Shown: positions 32,634 through 41,416, counted from the first letter of the stretch. The stretch: DNA of 64,000 nucleotides from Pseudoduganella armeniaca (GCF_003028855.1 NZ_CP028324.1:868001-932000); one strand, 5' to 3'. Numbers and translations are program-made. Notes: a model not told the origin generated them from the letters alone.

Positions 32634-34369
32634 GGGCGCCCGATCGCGCGGATGTCGCCCTGGCTCCCCCATGTCACGCGCTCGACGACGCCGCGGCCGG
32701 CCAGCTGTTCAACGCCGCCACGCGCCAGGTTCCCGTGCGCCTGCACCGTCGGCCGGAGGCGCGCGTCGTGTGGGTCAATCCGCGCGCGCTGCACGAGGAC
32801 CCGGCCCGGCCCGCCGCGGTGCGACAACCGGAGGCCTACGGCGCCCATCTGATCGAGCACGTCGCGTGCGTGAGCGATGCCCCAGCGGCTGGCATGCGCC
32901 ACGATGACGGCGCTGTCACGGGCTGGGCCGACCGTTACGGCGGCAGCGGCATCGGCCTGAATGGCGGCAGCGGTCGTGCGGCCGTCATCGGCGCCTACCA
33001 CGTCAAGGGTACGGGACCGACGCCGCTGATCGGGGCGGGCACCGACCGCGCGCATGCCTCGGGCGGCGCGTACCTGGAAGAGTGCCTGCGCGAGGCCATC
33101 CTGTCCGAACTGGTGGCGGCGGAATTCCCGCACGGTGCCGTGCCCACGCTCGGTATCCTCGATACTGGCCTGGTGCAGCATTGGCCGCAGGCCGTTCCGC
33201 CCTGCAGCGAACCCCGTACCCTGCTGGTGCGGCCCGTGTTCCTGCGGCCGGCGCACTTCGAACGCGCCCACCAGTTCGCCGACGGCGACCCGCTGGGTGG
33301 GGCGCGCGACGAGGAGCGGGTAGCACGGTTCTTCGACCACGCCAGCCGCTGCTTCGGTCGCGCCGGGCTGGATGCGCTGTACCACACACTATGGTCACGC
33401 TGGGCCGCCCAGATGGCGTATGCCTGGGTGCACCGGCTGCCGCATTGCGGCGACAGCACATCCAATATCTGTTTCGACGGCCGTCTGGTGGACTTTGGCG
33501 CGATGGCGGCCATGCCCGGCTGGGCCAGCATCGGCACGATCTGGGGCGAGCTGCCGTTCGGCGACGAGCTGGCGCTGCTGCCACGTACCGCGCCGGTGTT
33601 GGCGCGCCACTGGGGCCGCCACGTCGACCCCGCGTTTGCGACACCGGAAGCGGTCATGGCCTTGTTGCAGGCAGCACGGCAGCGCTACTGCGAGGTCGTC
33701 AATATCGAGGTGTTGCGTCTGTGCGGCCTGGACCGGTCGCGCGCACAGGCTGTCGCGCAGGCCGAACAGGCAGCCACGGGCCCGGGCAGCCTGGGCAATG
33801 TGATCGCGCGGCTGATATCGCATTACCGCCGCGAGCACGCGACGATCTTCGACGGCACGCCGGCCTTGCGCCAGCCATGGGACATCACGGCGGTCTGGCA
33901 GCCCTCGGTGCCGCCGCACCTGGCCGGCCTGCGCCGGCTGCTGGCACGCCACGTGCCGGACGCCGGCGAGGAAGTGCAGGCACGGGCGGCGTTCCGTGCA
34001 CGCGGCCGTCCGGCACTGTTCCGGGAAACGCTCAAGGCCACGTTGCATGCCGCGCTCGGCGCGGGTCTGGCTGGCGCCGCCGCGCCCGAGGTCGATGCCT
34101 ACATTTGCCGCCAGATCGTCGATAACCGGCGCGATGGCGCGGACGATCCGGCCGACGCCGTGCCCATCGGTTTCGCCCGCAATGGCGACAGCGCCTATGC
34201 CTTGTTCCGGCATGCGGCGAGCGGTCGGCGCTTTGCCATCCTGGAATGGGGCGTTGGGCCGGAAGGCGCGGCCAGGCGGCGTCCGCTCGATGAAATCAGC
34301 GACCGCTCCCTGGTGTTCGGCGATGGCGGCATGTTCGAGGGCGCCGTGTCCTCGTGGCCGGGCGCATAG
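32630..34369 (+). CDS. SelO/YdiU-like pseudokinase (putative AMP transferase), copy 2
   Basis: 579 residues, clearly paralogous to copy 1. It has RYGGSGIGLNGGSGRAAVIG, YHVKGTGPTPLIG with Lys K126, CLREAILSELV with Glu E160, LLVRPVFLRPAHF, and STSNICFDGRLVDFG with N279 and D288. All SelO-type nucleotide-binding positions I can identify are kept, so it is probably active. It is the last gene of the operon; the next gene (DUF445) converges 9 bases on with no room for a long terminator. Two copies paired with two HlyC-like genes suggest two modification steps or two heteromers. Confidence 0.65.
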   Translation: MRAPDRADVALAPPCHALDDAAAGQLFNAATRQVPVRLHRRPEARVVWVNPRALHEDPARPAAVRQPEAYGAHLIEHVACVSDAPAAGMRHDDGAVTGWADRYGGSGIGLNGGSGRAAVIGAYHVKGTGPTPLIGAGTDRAHASGGAYLEECLREAILSELVAAEFPHGAVPTLGILDTGLVQHWPQAVPPCSEPRTLLVRPVFLRPAHFERAHQFADGDPLGGARDEERVARFFDHASRCFGRAGLDALYHTLWSRWAAQMAYAWVHRLPHCGDSTSNICFDGRLVDFGAMAAMPGWASIGTIWGELPFGDELALLPRTAPVLARHWGRHVDPAFATPEAVMALLQAARQRYCEVVNIEVLRLCGLDRSRAQAVAQAEQAATGPGSLGNVIARLISHYRREHATIFDGTPALRQPWDITAVWQPSVPPHLAGLRRLLARHVPDAGEEVQARAAFRARGRPALFRETLKATLHAALGAGLAGAAAPEVDAYICRQIVDNRRDGADDPADAVPIGFARNGDSAYALFRHAASGRRFAILEWGVGPEGAARRRPLDEISDRSLVFGDGGMFEGAVSSWPGA

Positions 34370-34378
34370 ACGACGCGG

Positions 34379-35617
34379 CTAGCTATGCAGCGCCAGTGAA
34401 GCGACGTACAGCACCAGCCCCACGACGCCCCCCACCAGCGTGCCATTGATGCGGATGAACTGCAGGTCGCTGCCGACCTGCTGCTCCAGCTTTTGCGAAA
34501 TCGTCTCGGCATCCCACTTGTCGATGACGCGCTGGACGACGGCGACGATCAGGCTGCGCCGTTCGACGATCGCCGTGATCGCGAAGCCGCGCAGCCAGTC
34601 GTTCAGCTTGGTGCGGATGGCGGGGTTCTCCTGCAATGCCGCGGCGAACACCTGCAGGGCGTCCTGGGCGCGTGCCAGCAGGCGCGAGTCGGGCGACGTG
34701 CCGGCCGTTTGCAGGCGCGCCCGGATATCGGTCCAGACGTTGGCCACGTATTCGCGGAACAGCGGATGGTGCAGGCCGTTGGCCAGCAGCGTGCGCAGCT
34801 TTTCCTCGTATTCCGGCGAGTGCTGCAGGTCGTCGATCAGCTCCTCGATGGCCGTGTGGAAGCGCGCGCGCCATTCGCCCTGTTCGTCCGCCATGTCGTC
34901 CAGGATGCTCTGGATGCCGTTCATCAGGCGCTCGAAGAATTTTTCGTCGACCATGCGCGGCATCCAGCTGGGGCTGTGGTCGTGCACTTTCTGGCGGATG
35001 TAGCCGCGGTTTTCCTCCAGCGCGTGCCCGACCAGCCCCAGCACCCGCTGCAGCAGGCGCACGTGCTGGCGGCCCGCCACCAGTACCGTCAGCACCTGGC
35101 CCAGGATCGGCGCCAGCCGCACGTCCTTCAGGCTGGACCCCAGCGCGCCGCGGAAGAATTCGGCGGCGTCGCGATCGTCGATCATGTTGACGATGGCTGG
35201 AATCGTGCCCACCAGGCGTTCGGCCACGGCGCGGCTGTTGGCGTCGTCCGCCAGCCAGCGCGCGCTGACGCCGGCAAAGTCGACGTCGCGCAGCTCGTCC
35301 TGCAGCACTTCATGGGTAATGAAATTGTGTTCCAGGAATTCGGCGATATTGACGCCGATGCGGTCCTTATTGCGCGGAATGATGGCCGTGTGCGGGATCG
35401 GCAGGCCCAGCGGATGGCGGAACAGCGCCGTCACGGCAAACCAGTCCGCCAGCCCGCCCACCATCGCCGCCTCGGCAAACGCGGCGACAAAGCCCAGCCA
35501 CGGATAATCGACTTGCAGCAGGCGGGCGGCAACGAAGATGATGGCCATCGCGGCCAGCAGGGCCGTGGCGATGCGGCGGATGCGTTTCAGGCGCGGCAAC
35601 GGATTCTTGTGCGGCAC
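34379..35617 (-). CDS. DUF445 family membrane protein
   Basis: 412 residues of the DUF445 (YjiN-type) family: two N-terminal helices (IATALLAAMAIIFVAARLL, GFVAAFAEAAMVGGLADWF), the signature ADWFAVTALFRHPLGLPIPHTAIIP, RIGVNIAEFLEHNFI, a long helical middle, and a C-terminal helix LVGGVVGLVLYVASLAL. The function is unknown. Start is GTG at 35617. It is divergent from the TetR regulator and converges on the microcin-like operon. Confidence 0.88.
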   Translation of the reverse strand: MPHKNPLPRLKRIRRIATALLAAMAIIFVAARLLQVDYPWLGFVAAFAEAAMVGGLADWFAVTALFRHPLGLPIPHTAIIPRNKDRIGVNIAEFLEHNFITHEVLQDELRDVDFAGVSARWLADDANSRAVAERLVGTIPAIVNMIDDRDAAEFFRGALGSSLKDVRLAPILGQVLTVLVAGRQHVRLLQRVLGLVGHALEENRGYIRQKVHDHSPSWMPRMVDEKFFERLMNGIQSILDDMADEQGEWRARFHTAIEELIDDLQHSPEYEEKLRTLLANGLHHPLFREYVANVWTDIRARLQTAGTSPDSRLLARAQDALQVFAAALQENPAIRTKLNDWLRGFAITAIVERRSLIVAVVQRVIDKWDAETISQKLEQQVGSDLQFIRINGTLVGGVVGLVLYVASLALHS

Positions 35618-35705
35618 ACTGGTCTCCCGGAGTTCCGATGGGTCGATTGTGCCCCAATGGCCGCGCTGGCAGTAGCGCCCGTTTCACATAGCGCGCACGT
35701 TGCCT

Positions 35706-35757
35706 TGACGGTGCCGCGAAGCGCGGTCTATTATTAACTGACCAACTGGTAAGTTAC
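35706..35757 (+). promoter_or_regulatory. Promoter and dyad operator of the TetR-type gene
   Basis: TTGACG (35706-35711) and TATTAT (35730-35735) with an 18-base spacer are followed directly by a 22-base dyad at 35736-35757. Its arms are TAACT-x-ACCA and TGGT-x-AGTTA, with 18 of 22 positions symmetric. The position just after the -10 suits repression by a TetR dimer, probably autoregulation of the gene at 35780. Confidence 0.7.
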
Positions 35758-35779
35758 TGACTCTCCTGGCACTTATTTT

Positions 35780-36430
35780 ATGCAATCCGACACCAAGCCA
35801 CGCTGGGAGCGTCGCAAGGACGCCCGGCCGCAGGAACTGCTGGCCGCCGCGCTGGACCTGTTCGTCGATCGTGGCTACGCCGCCACCCGCCTGGAAGACG
35901 TGGCGCGCCGCGCCGGCGTGTCGAAAGGCACGCTGTATCTCTACTTCGAAAACAAGGAAGAGCTGTTCAAGGCCGTCGTGCGTGAAAACATCGTCGACGT
36001 CATCGGCAAGGCCGAGAGCGACATCGCCGCCGCCAGCGGCGCCAGCTGCAGCGAGCTGCTGCGCACCATGTTGCACAAGTGGTGGAGCGAAGTGGGCTCC
36101 ACCCGTGCTTCCGGCCTGGCCAAGCTGATCATGGCGGAAGCGGGCAATTTCCCCGAAATCGCCGCGTTTTATAACGACGAAGTCATCGAGCGCGGCAATG
36201 GCCTGATCGCCTCCATCGTGCGGCGCGGGGTGGAGAGCGGCGAATTCGCGCCTGTCGATGCGGACGTGATGACGCGGGTGCTGACCGCCCCCGTGCTGAT
36301 GCTGATGCTGTGGTCGCACAGCTTCTTCCCCTGCGACACGGGCGGCATGGACCCGGAGGCGTACATGGCCGCTTTCCTGGGCCTGGTCGAGCGCGGTATC
36401 CGCGCTCCGGCTCCGGTCGCTCCAACTTGA
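35780..36430 (+). CDS. TetR-family transcriptional regulator
   Basis: 216 residues. The N-terminal TetR helix-turn-helix is RPQELLAAALDLFVDRGYAATRLEDVARRAGVSKGTLYLYF in pattern (residues about 16-57), with a ligand domain after it (EELFKAVVRENIVDVIG...). The dyad operator 23-44 bases upstream suggests autorepression. Its other targets may include the divergent DUF445 gene. The ligand is unknown. Confidence 0.9.
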   Translation: MQSDTKPRWERRKDARPQELLAAALDLFVDRGYAATRLEDVARRAGVSKGTLYLYFENKEELFKAVVRENIVDVIGKAESDIAAASGASCSELLRTMLHKWWSEVGSTRASGLAKLIMAEAGNFPEIAAFYNDEVIERGNGLIASIVRRGVESGEFAPVDADVMTRVLTAPVLMLMLWSHSFFPCDTGGMDPEAYMAAFLGLVERGIRAPAPVAPT

Positions 36431-36576
36431 TCGGTAGCATTTTTTGCACGTTCAGCCCCGGCAAACTGCAGGCTGTCGCAATTTTCCGCGTTCTGTCGTC
36501 GTTGTCGTTAATATGCCGTCCTGACCAGTTCAACGATAAAATGACGGATTCTTATTCCTTCACCGAGTCAACCAAG

Positions 36577-37229
36577 ATGAATATCGAACAAGCCCGTTTC
36601 AATATGATCGAACAGCAGATCCGTCCGTGGGACGTGCTGGACACCGACGTGCTCGATCTGTTGATGGTCGTTAAGCGCGAGAATTTTGTACCGGAAGCCT
36701 ATAAAAACCTGGCTTTCGTGGACACCGAGATCCCGCTGGCCGGTGGCGCTGCGATGCTGACCCCGAAACTGGAAGCGCGCATCGTGCAGGATGCGGCGGT
36801 CAAGAAACATGAAAACGTGCTGCTGGTCGGCGCCGGTACCGGCTACGTGGCCGCGCTGCTGGCGCACCGCGCGCTGCAGGTCACGGCCATCGAGATCGAT
36901 CCGGCGCTGAAGGCACAGGCGGAAAAGAACCTGGCTGCGAATGGCGTGACGAACGTCCGCGTCGAGCTGGGCAATGGCGCCCAGGGCTGGACCAATGGCG
37001 CCCCTACGACGTCATCGTCTTCACGGGCGCGCTGCCGGTGCTGCCGGAAGCGGTGTTGCAGCAGGTCAAACCGGGCGGCCGCATCCTGGCCATCATCGGC
37101 GAATCGCCGGTCATGTCGGCGCACCTGATCACGCGCACCGGCGAGAACGGCTACGACACGAAAAAGCTGTTCGAGACCGACGTCAAGCCGCTGGCCGCTG
37201 CCGTCACGCCCTCGCACTTCACTTTCTAA
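36577..37229 (+). pseudogene. Protein-L-isoaspartate O-methyltransferase-like gene, frameshifted
   Basis: The first frame (36577-37000) encodes MNIEQARFNMIEQQIRPWDV..., the usual start of this SAM-dependent family, with VLLVGAGTGYVAALLAH (SAM motif I) and VTAIEIDPALKAQAE. After QGWTNGAP the reading must shift to continue as YDVIVFTGALPVLPEAVLQQ ... VTPSHFTF, ending at 37229. The break is at a C4 run, 37001-37004, where one missing C restores a single frame of normal length (about 217 residues). It is either a sequencing error or a recent inactivation. Rhodanese and tolC follow. Confidence 0.75.
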
Positions 37230-37248
37230 CGCATCCGGGAGAACCGCT

Positions 37249-37572
37249 ATGCAGCATCTGACCGCCCCCGACCTGGCTGCATGGCTGGCCGACCAGGACC
37301 GTCCGCGCCCGTTCCTGCTGGACGTGCGCGAACCGTGGGAATACGAGACCTGCCATATCGAAGGCGCCAACCTGATGCCGATGCAGACCATCCCGGCCCG
37401 CATCGACGACCTGGACGAGGATGCCGAGATCGTCTGCATCTGCCACCACGGCGCGCGCAGCCTGCAGGTGGCGGCGTTCCTGGAACGGCATGGCTTCGGC
37501 AAGGTCAGCAACCTGACGGGCGGCATCCACGCGTGGGCGCTGCAGGTCGATCCCAGCCTGCCCAAATATTAA
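37249..37572 (+). CDS. Rhodanese-like domain protein
   Basis: 107 residues, a single rhodanese domain: FLLDVREPWEYETCHIEGA, IPARIDDLD, and the active-site loop VCICHHGARSLQVAAFL with the Cys in CHHGARS, then LTGGIHAWA. Single-domain rhodaneses carry sulfur or act in redox signalling. It starts 19 bases after the frameshifted methyltransferase-like gene, and this order ahead of tolC is common in betaproteobacteria. Confidence 0.88.
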   Translation: MQHLTAPDLAAWLADQDRPRPFLLDVREPWEYETCHIEGANLMPMQTIPARIDDLDEDAEIVCICHHGARSLQVAAFLERHGFGKVSNLTGGIHAWALQVDPSLPKY

Positions 37573-37599
37573 GCGGTGCAGGGGTAAGGGCAATGTCCG

Positions 37600-37619
37600 C
37601 CGGACGCTGGCGCGTCCGG
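37600..37619 (+). promoter_or_regulatory. Perfect stem-loop between rhodanese and tolC
   Basis: CCGGACGC pairs with GCGTCCGG around TGGC. There is no T run after it, so it may be a weak terminator or an mRNA-end stabiliser for the rhodanese transcript. Confidence 0.45.
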
Positions 37620-37693
37620 TCGCGCAGAACCGTATCAAGCAAGTAGAAAAACCAGACTATCCAGAACTTTTGACGACTCCAACGGAGAATGCA

Positions 37694-39043
37694 ATGCAGA
37701 GACCCCTTATCGCCGTGCTGATCGCCAGCGCCTTCATGCTCAACGCAAAGGCGGCACAGGCGGCCGATCTTATCCAAGTCTACCAGCAGGCACTTGCGAA
37801 CGACGCCACCTATGCGAGCGCCCGCAATTCGCTGACGGCGGGCCAGGAGCGGATCACCCAGGGGCGCTCGCTGCTGCTGCCGCAAATCGGGCTGAGCGGC
37901 AGCCACGTCAAGAACAACGGCGAGTTCTCGCCCGTGAACGAAGGCGCCACGACGATTGTCGATGGCGCGCCGGTGGTGGTCGGCGGCCGCAACGCCGACA
38001 ACAGCCAGAACACCTACCAGCTGCAGCTGACGCAGCCGCTGTTCCGCTGGGCCAACTGGCAGCAGTACCAGCAGAGCAAGCTGGCCCAGGCCCAGGCCGA
38101 GGCGCAGTTCGCCCAGGCGCAGCAGGACCTGATCGTGCGGGTGGCGCAGGCCTATTTCGACGTGCTGACGGCGCAGGACAACCTGGCCTCGATCCAGGCT
38201 CAGAAGTCGGCCACGACGGAGCAGCTGGCGTCGGCCAAGCGCAACTTCGAGGTCGGCACGCAGACCATCACGGACACGCACGAAGCCCAGGCCGCGTATG
38301 ACCTCGTCGTCGCGCAGGAATTCGCCGCGATCAACGACCTGGAAGTGCGCCGCACGGCGCTGCAGCAAATCATCGGCACGACGCCGGCCTCGCTGGCGAC
38401 GCTGCGCACGGGCGTGACGATCGCGCCGCCGCAGCCGGCCACCATCGAGCCGTGGATCTCGTCGGCGGAGCAGCAGAACTACGGCGTCACGGTGCAGCAA
38501 CTCGCCGTGGAGATCGCCAAGCGCGAGATCGAGCGCAACCGCGCCGGCCACATGCCGACCGTGGACCTGGTGGCGTCGTCCACGCGCCAGAGCCAGACGG
38601 CCTACGGCGTCACCAAAAACAACGCCATCGGCGTGCAGTGGAGCGTGCCGATCTTCAGCGGCTTCCAGATCACCAGCAAGGTGCGCGAGACGATCGCGCT
38701 GGAGGAGAAGGCGCGTAACGACCTGGAAGCGACCAAGCGCAGCGCCGCGCAGAACGCGCGCCAGGCCTACCTGGGCGTGAACAGCGGCCTGGCGCAGGTG
38801 CGCGCGCTGGAGGCGGCCGAGGTGTCGAGCAAGTCGGCGCTGGAATCGAACAAGCTGGGTTACCAGGTCGGTGTGCGCATCAATATCGACGTGCTGAACG
38901 CCCAGCGCCAGCTGTACTCGACCCAGCGCGACCTGTCCAAGGCGCGCTACGACACCATCATGAACGGCCTGCGCCTGAAGGCGGCGGCGGGCTCGTTGAA
39001 GGAAGAGGACCTGCGGCCGGTCAATGCGCTGCTGACCAACTGA
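37694..39043 (+). CDS. tolC: TolC-family outer-membrane channel
   Basis: 449 residues with a signal peptide (MQRPLIAVLIASAFMLNAKA...). It has the TolC opening DLIQVYQQALANDATYASAR and two repeats of long coiled-coil helices with QNTYQLQLTQPLFRW and IGVQWSVPIFSGFQ strands, as in type I secretion and efflux channels. GGAG 6 bases before the ATG at 37694 supports that start. It could be the outer-membrane exit for the microcin-like exporter at 23.8-34.4 kb, though it serves general efflux. Confidence 0.88.
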   Translation: MQRPLIAVLIASAFMLNAKAAQAADLIQVYQQALANDATYASARNSLTAGQERITQGRSLLLPQIGLSGSHVKNNGEFSPVNEGATTIVDGAPVVVGGRNADNSQNTYQLQLTQPLFRWANWQQYQQSKLAQAQAEAQFAQAQQDLIVRVAQAYFDVLTAQDNLASIQAQKSATTEQLASAKRNFEVGTQTITDTHEAQAAYDLVVAQEFAAINDLEVRRTALQQIIGTTPASLATLRTGVTIAPPQPATIEPWISSAEQQNYGVTVQQLAVEIAKREIERNRAGHMPTVDLVASSTRQSQTAYGVTKNNAIGVQWSVPIFSGFQITSKVRETIALEEKARNDLEATKRSAAQNARQAYLGVNSGLAQVRALEAAEVSSKSALESNKLGYQVGVRINIDVLNAQRQLYSTQRDLSKARYDTIMNGLRLKAAAGSLKEEDLRPVNALLTN

Positions 39044-39077
39044 ACAGACCCTTGGTGACAGGCACCGGGAAACCCCA

Positions 39078-39130
39078 GGGGACAGGCACCTGTTTCAGGG
39101 TCTTCGACCCTGAGATAGGTGCCTGTCCCC
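39078..39130. repeat. GGGGACAGGCACC palindrome (terminator-like)
   Basis: GGGGACAGGCACCT pairs with AGGTGCCTGTCCCC, with an inner CAGGGTC/GACCCTG stem, between the converging tolC and gloA genes. A partial extra copy (GGTGACAGGCACCGG) precedes it. Likely a two-way terminator of the window's palindrome family. Confidence 0.75.
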
Positions 39131-39154
39131 GGTGCTTCCAACGTCCCGTGCTGG

Positions 39155-39568
39155 TTAGTTGTTGAGGCCGCCACCGGTGCCCGTGAACGAGCGCTCGATC
39201 AATTCCACCTTGTAGCCATCGGGGTCCGTGATGAACGCGATCACCGTCGTGCCGCCCTTGACGGGGCCCGGCTCGCGCGTGACATTGCCGCCGTTGGCGC
39301 GCGCCGCGTTACAGGCTTCCACGATGTTTTCCGTCGAGATGGCGATGTGGCCGTAGGCGGTGCCCAGCTCGTAGCTGTCCACGCCGTAGTTGTACGTCAG
39401 TTCCAGTTCCGCGTGGTCCGGATTGTTGCCGTAGCCGACGAAGGCCAGCGTGTACTTGTATTCCGGGTTGTCGCTGGTGCGCAGCAGCTTCATGCCGAGC
39501 ACCTTGGTGTAGAAGTCGATGGAGCGCTGCAGGTCGCCGACCCGCAGCATCGTATGCAGGATGCGCAT
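39155..39568 (-). CDS. gloA: Lactoylglutathione lyase (glyoxalase I)
   Basis: 137 residues, a typical short glyoxalase I: MRILHTMLRVGDLQRSIDFY (with the metal His), LAFVGYG, AELELTYNYG (metal Glu), YGHIAI (metal His), and DPDGYKVELIER (metal Glu). It converts the methylglyoxal-glutathione adduct to S-lactoylglutathione. It appears monocistronic and converges on tolC. Confidence 0.95.
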   Translation of the reverse strand: MRILHTMLRVGDLQRSIDFYTKVLGMKLLRTSDNPEYKYTLAFVGYGNNPDHAELELTYNYGVDSYELGTAYGHIAISTENIVEACNAARANGGNVTREPGPVKGGTTVIAFITDPDGYKVELIERSFTGTGGGLNN

Positions 39569-39689
39569 GCTGAAATCTCTCTTTTGGCGGTTGAGGCTGA
39601 AGGGAACCCGGCGCGAACGCGGGCTCCCGGGAGCAGCGATTGTATGCGTTTTCGGCGGCGTTCGCTGAGCACGCCGCTACTGCATGCCG

Positions 39690-40553
39690 CTATTGCACAC
39701 CTACCGTATTGCTGCCCTCGCGCGGTCGGTACTGGCCGTCCGCGAACACGTAGCGCGCCGTGCCGTGCTCAGCGCGTTCCTCGCGCTGCCCATCCGTCTG
39801 GATGGTGACCTTGCTGTCGATCTCCAGCACCAGGTCGTAATAGGGCGAGTTGCTGGCCGCCAGGTGCCACCGCGCCGCGTTGTGCCAGCAGCGCTCGCGC
39901 GACTCGTCGCAATCGTCGTCGTTGTCCGAGTGGATCAGGATGCCATCGCCCGTCAAGTCCGTCACCTGCTCCGCCAGCGGGTCGAACAGCGCGAGATGGA
40001 CGGTCCTCTCGCCCCGGTTCGCCATGCTGTCCTCGACCGCCAGGCCGGTCCGGTCCGGCCCCAACGCGATCCAGCTGGCCTTGCCGATGCGCCCGTGCGA
40101 ACCCAGCCGCGCCACGTTCTCGTGACGGCGCAGCACGCGCCATTGGCTGCCCTGCTGGCGCAGCAGGTACAGGCTGAGGAAGCCGGGGCTGGCCTGGTCG
40201 CCTTCGGCCGCGCCGTTGTCGTCCGCACTGTCGCCGGACACCGCCAGCACCGTTTCGCCCGTCGGCAGTACCGTCGCGCTGACGCCTTCCAGCACCATGC
40301 GCCACTGTTCGCGCGGGTTGTCGGGATCGGGCATGGGTGCCAGCGCATCGCCCGTGGCGCTGCGGTAGTGCGTGCCGAAGACGGCCTGCATCAGCGCGGC
40401 GTAGCGGTCCTGCACGTCGGCCGGCTGCGGCACCGGTGCCGGCGCGGCAGGTGCGCGGGCGGCCGGGGGCGAGGGGCGCTCCGGCGCTTGGCGGGAGCAG
40501 GCGGAGGACAGCAGCGCCGTCAGCAGCAGGGCAGCAAGGGTTTTCATCCGCAT
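39690..40553 (-). CDS. Putative lipoprotein, paralog 1 of 3
   Basis: 287 residues with a lipoprotein signal (LLLTALLSSACSR) and a Pro/Ala-rich linker. I do not recognise the domain. It shares with the next two genes the blocks YAALMQAVFGTHYR, LPTGETVLAVSGD, LSLYLLRQQGSQWRVLRRHE, FDPLAEQVTDLTGDGILIHSD, a Cys pair around the RCW segment, and the ending ADGQYRPREGSNTV. Its start overlaps the stop of paralog 2 by one base (TGATG), so the genes are co-translated. Confidence 0.7.
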   Translation of the reverse strand: MRMKTLAALLLTALLSSACSRQAPERPSPPAARAPAAPAPVPQPADVQDRYAALMQAVFGTHYRSATGDALAPMPDPDNPREQWRMVLEGVSATVLPTGETVLAVSGDSADDNGAAEGDQASPGFLSLYLLRQQGSQWRVLRRHENVARLGSHGRIGKASWIALGPDRTGLAVEDSMANRGERTVHLALFDPLAEQVTDLTGDGILIHSDNDDDCDESRERCWHNAARWHLAASNSPYYDLVLEIDSKVTIQTDGQREERAEHGTARYVFADGQYRPREGSNTVGVQ

Positions 40554-41416
40554 CAGATCATCGGCAGGGTATTGGCGCCGTCGCGCAGGCGGTAACTGCC
40601 GCGCTCGAACACGTAGCGTGCGCTGCCGGCCAGCGAGCGGGTACCGGTGGCGGCGCTGCTGGCCGGGGCGTCTTCCGGCACGTCGTCCTGTTCGCCGCTG
40701 ATCGTCAGCACCAGCTCGTCGTAGGCGCCCGGCGCGGGCTCGAAGCGCCAGGTGGCGGTGCCCGACCAGCAGTGCGTCGCCTGCGGGCAGGCGCCGGAGC
40801 TGTCCGAGGCGATCAGGATGCCTTCGCCGGTCAGGTCGGTGATGTTTTCCCGGGATGGGTCGAACAGCGACAGCCGCGTTGCCACGTAGCCCTGGCCGAT
40901 CCAGTGGTGCTCGACGGCCAGCCCTGGCTTGTTGCGTGCCAGCATGACCCAGCGCAGCTCGCCTGCCTCGCCCATCCGTCCCAGCTGGGCCACCTCGTCG
41001 TGCCGGCGCGTCACCTGCCAGCGACCGTCCTGCTGGCGCAGCAGGTAGATGCTGAGCCGGCCGGGGTCGGCCAGCGACGGACTCTCGTCGCCGTTCTCGT
41101 CCGTCGCGGTGCTTGTCACCACCAGCACCGTCTCGCCGGACGGCAGCCGGGTCGACGTGGCGCCCCGGTAGATCGTGGCGTTCGCCTTCTGGAAACTGTC
41201 GGGGGCACCGATGCCTTCCACGGCGCGGCCCTGCGCGGGCAGGTAATCGTCGCCGAAGACGGCGGCCATCAATGGCGCGTACGGGTCCTTGCTGGCGGCC
41301 ATTGCCGCCGCGCGCGCCGCGGCGGGCGAGATCGTCGGCGTGTCGGACGGACCGTTGTCATGGCGGGCGCAGCCGGACAGTGCGGCCGCCAGCAGGAACG
41401 CGAGGGCAGGCTTCAT
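40553..41416 (-). CDS. Putative lipoprotein, paralog 2 of 3
   Basis: 287 residues from the ATG at 41416. The lipobox is LAAALSGCAR. It shares the blocks YAPLMAAVFGDDYL, LPSGETVLVVTST, LSIYLLRQQDGRWQVTRRHD, FDPSRENITDLTGEGILIAS, and the end YRLRDGANTLPMI with its neighbours. Unknown function; probably faces the periplasm. It overlaps paralog 1 by one base. Confidence 0.7.
   Translation of the reverse strand: MKPALAFLLAAALSGCARHDNGPSDTPTISPAAARAAAMAASKDPYAPLMAAVFGDDYLPAQGRAVEGIGAPDSFQKANATIYRGATSTRLPSGETVLVVTSTATDENGDESPSLADPGRLSIYLLRQQDGRWQVTRRHDEVAQLGRMGEAGELRWVMLARNKPGLAVEHHWIGQGYVATRLSLFDPSRENITDLTGEGILIASDSSGACPQATHCWSGTATWRFEPAPGAYDELVLTISGEQDDVPEDAPASSAATGTRSLAGSARYVFERGSYRLRDGANTLPMI

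Noticed and set aside
36982..37012. Programmed ribosomal frameshifting in the methyltransferase-like gene.
   Set aside because: No slippery heptamer or downstream stimulatory structure is evident, and orthologues are normally encoded in one frame; a single-base deletion in the C run is simpler.
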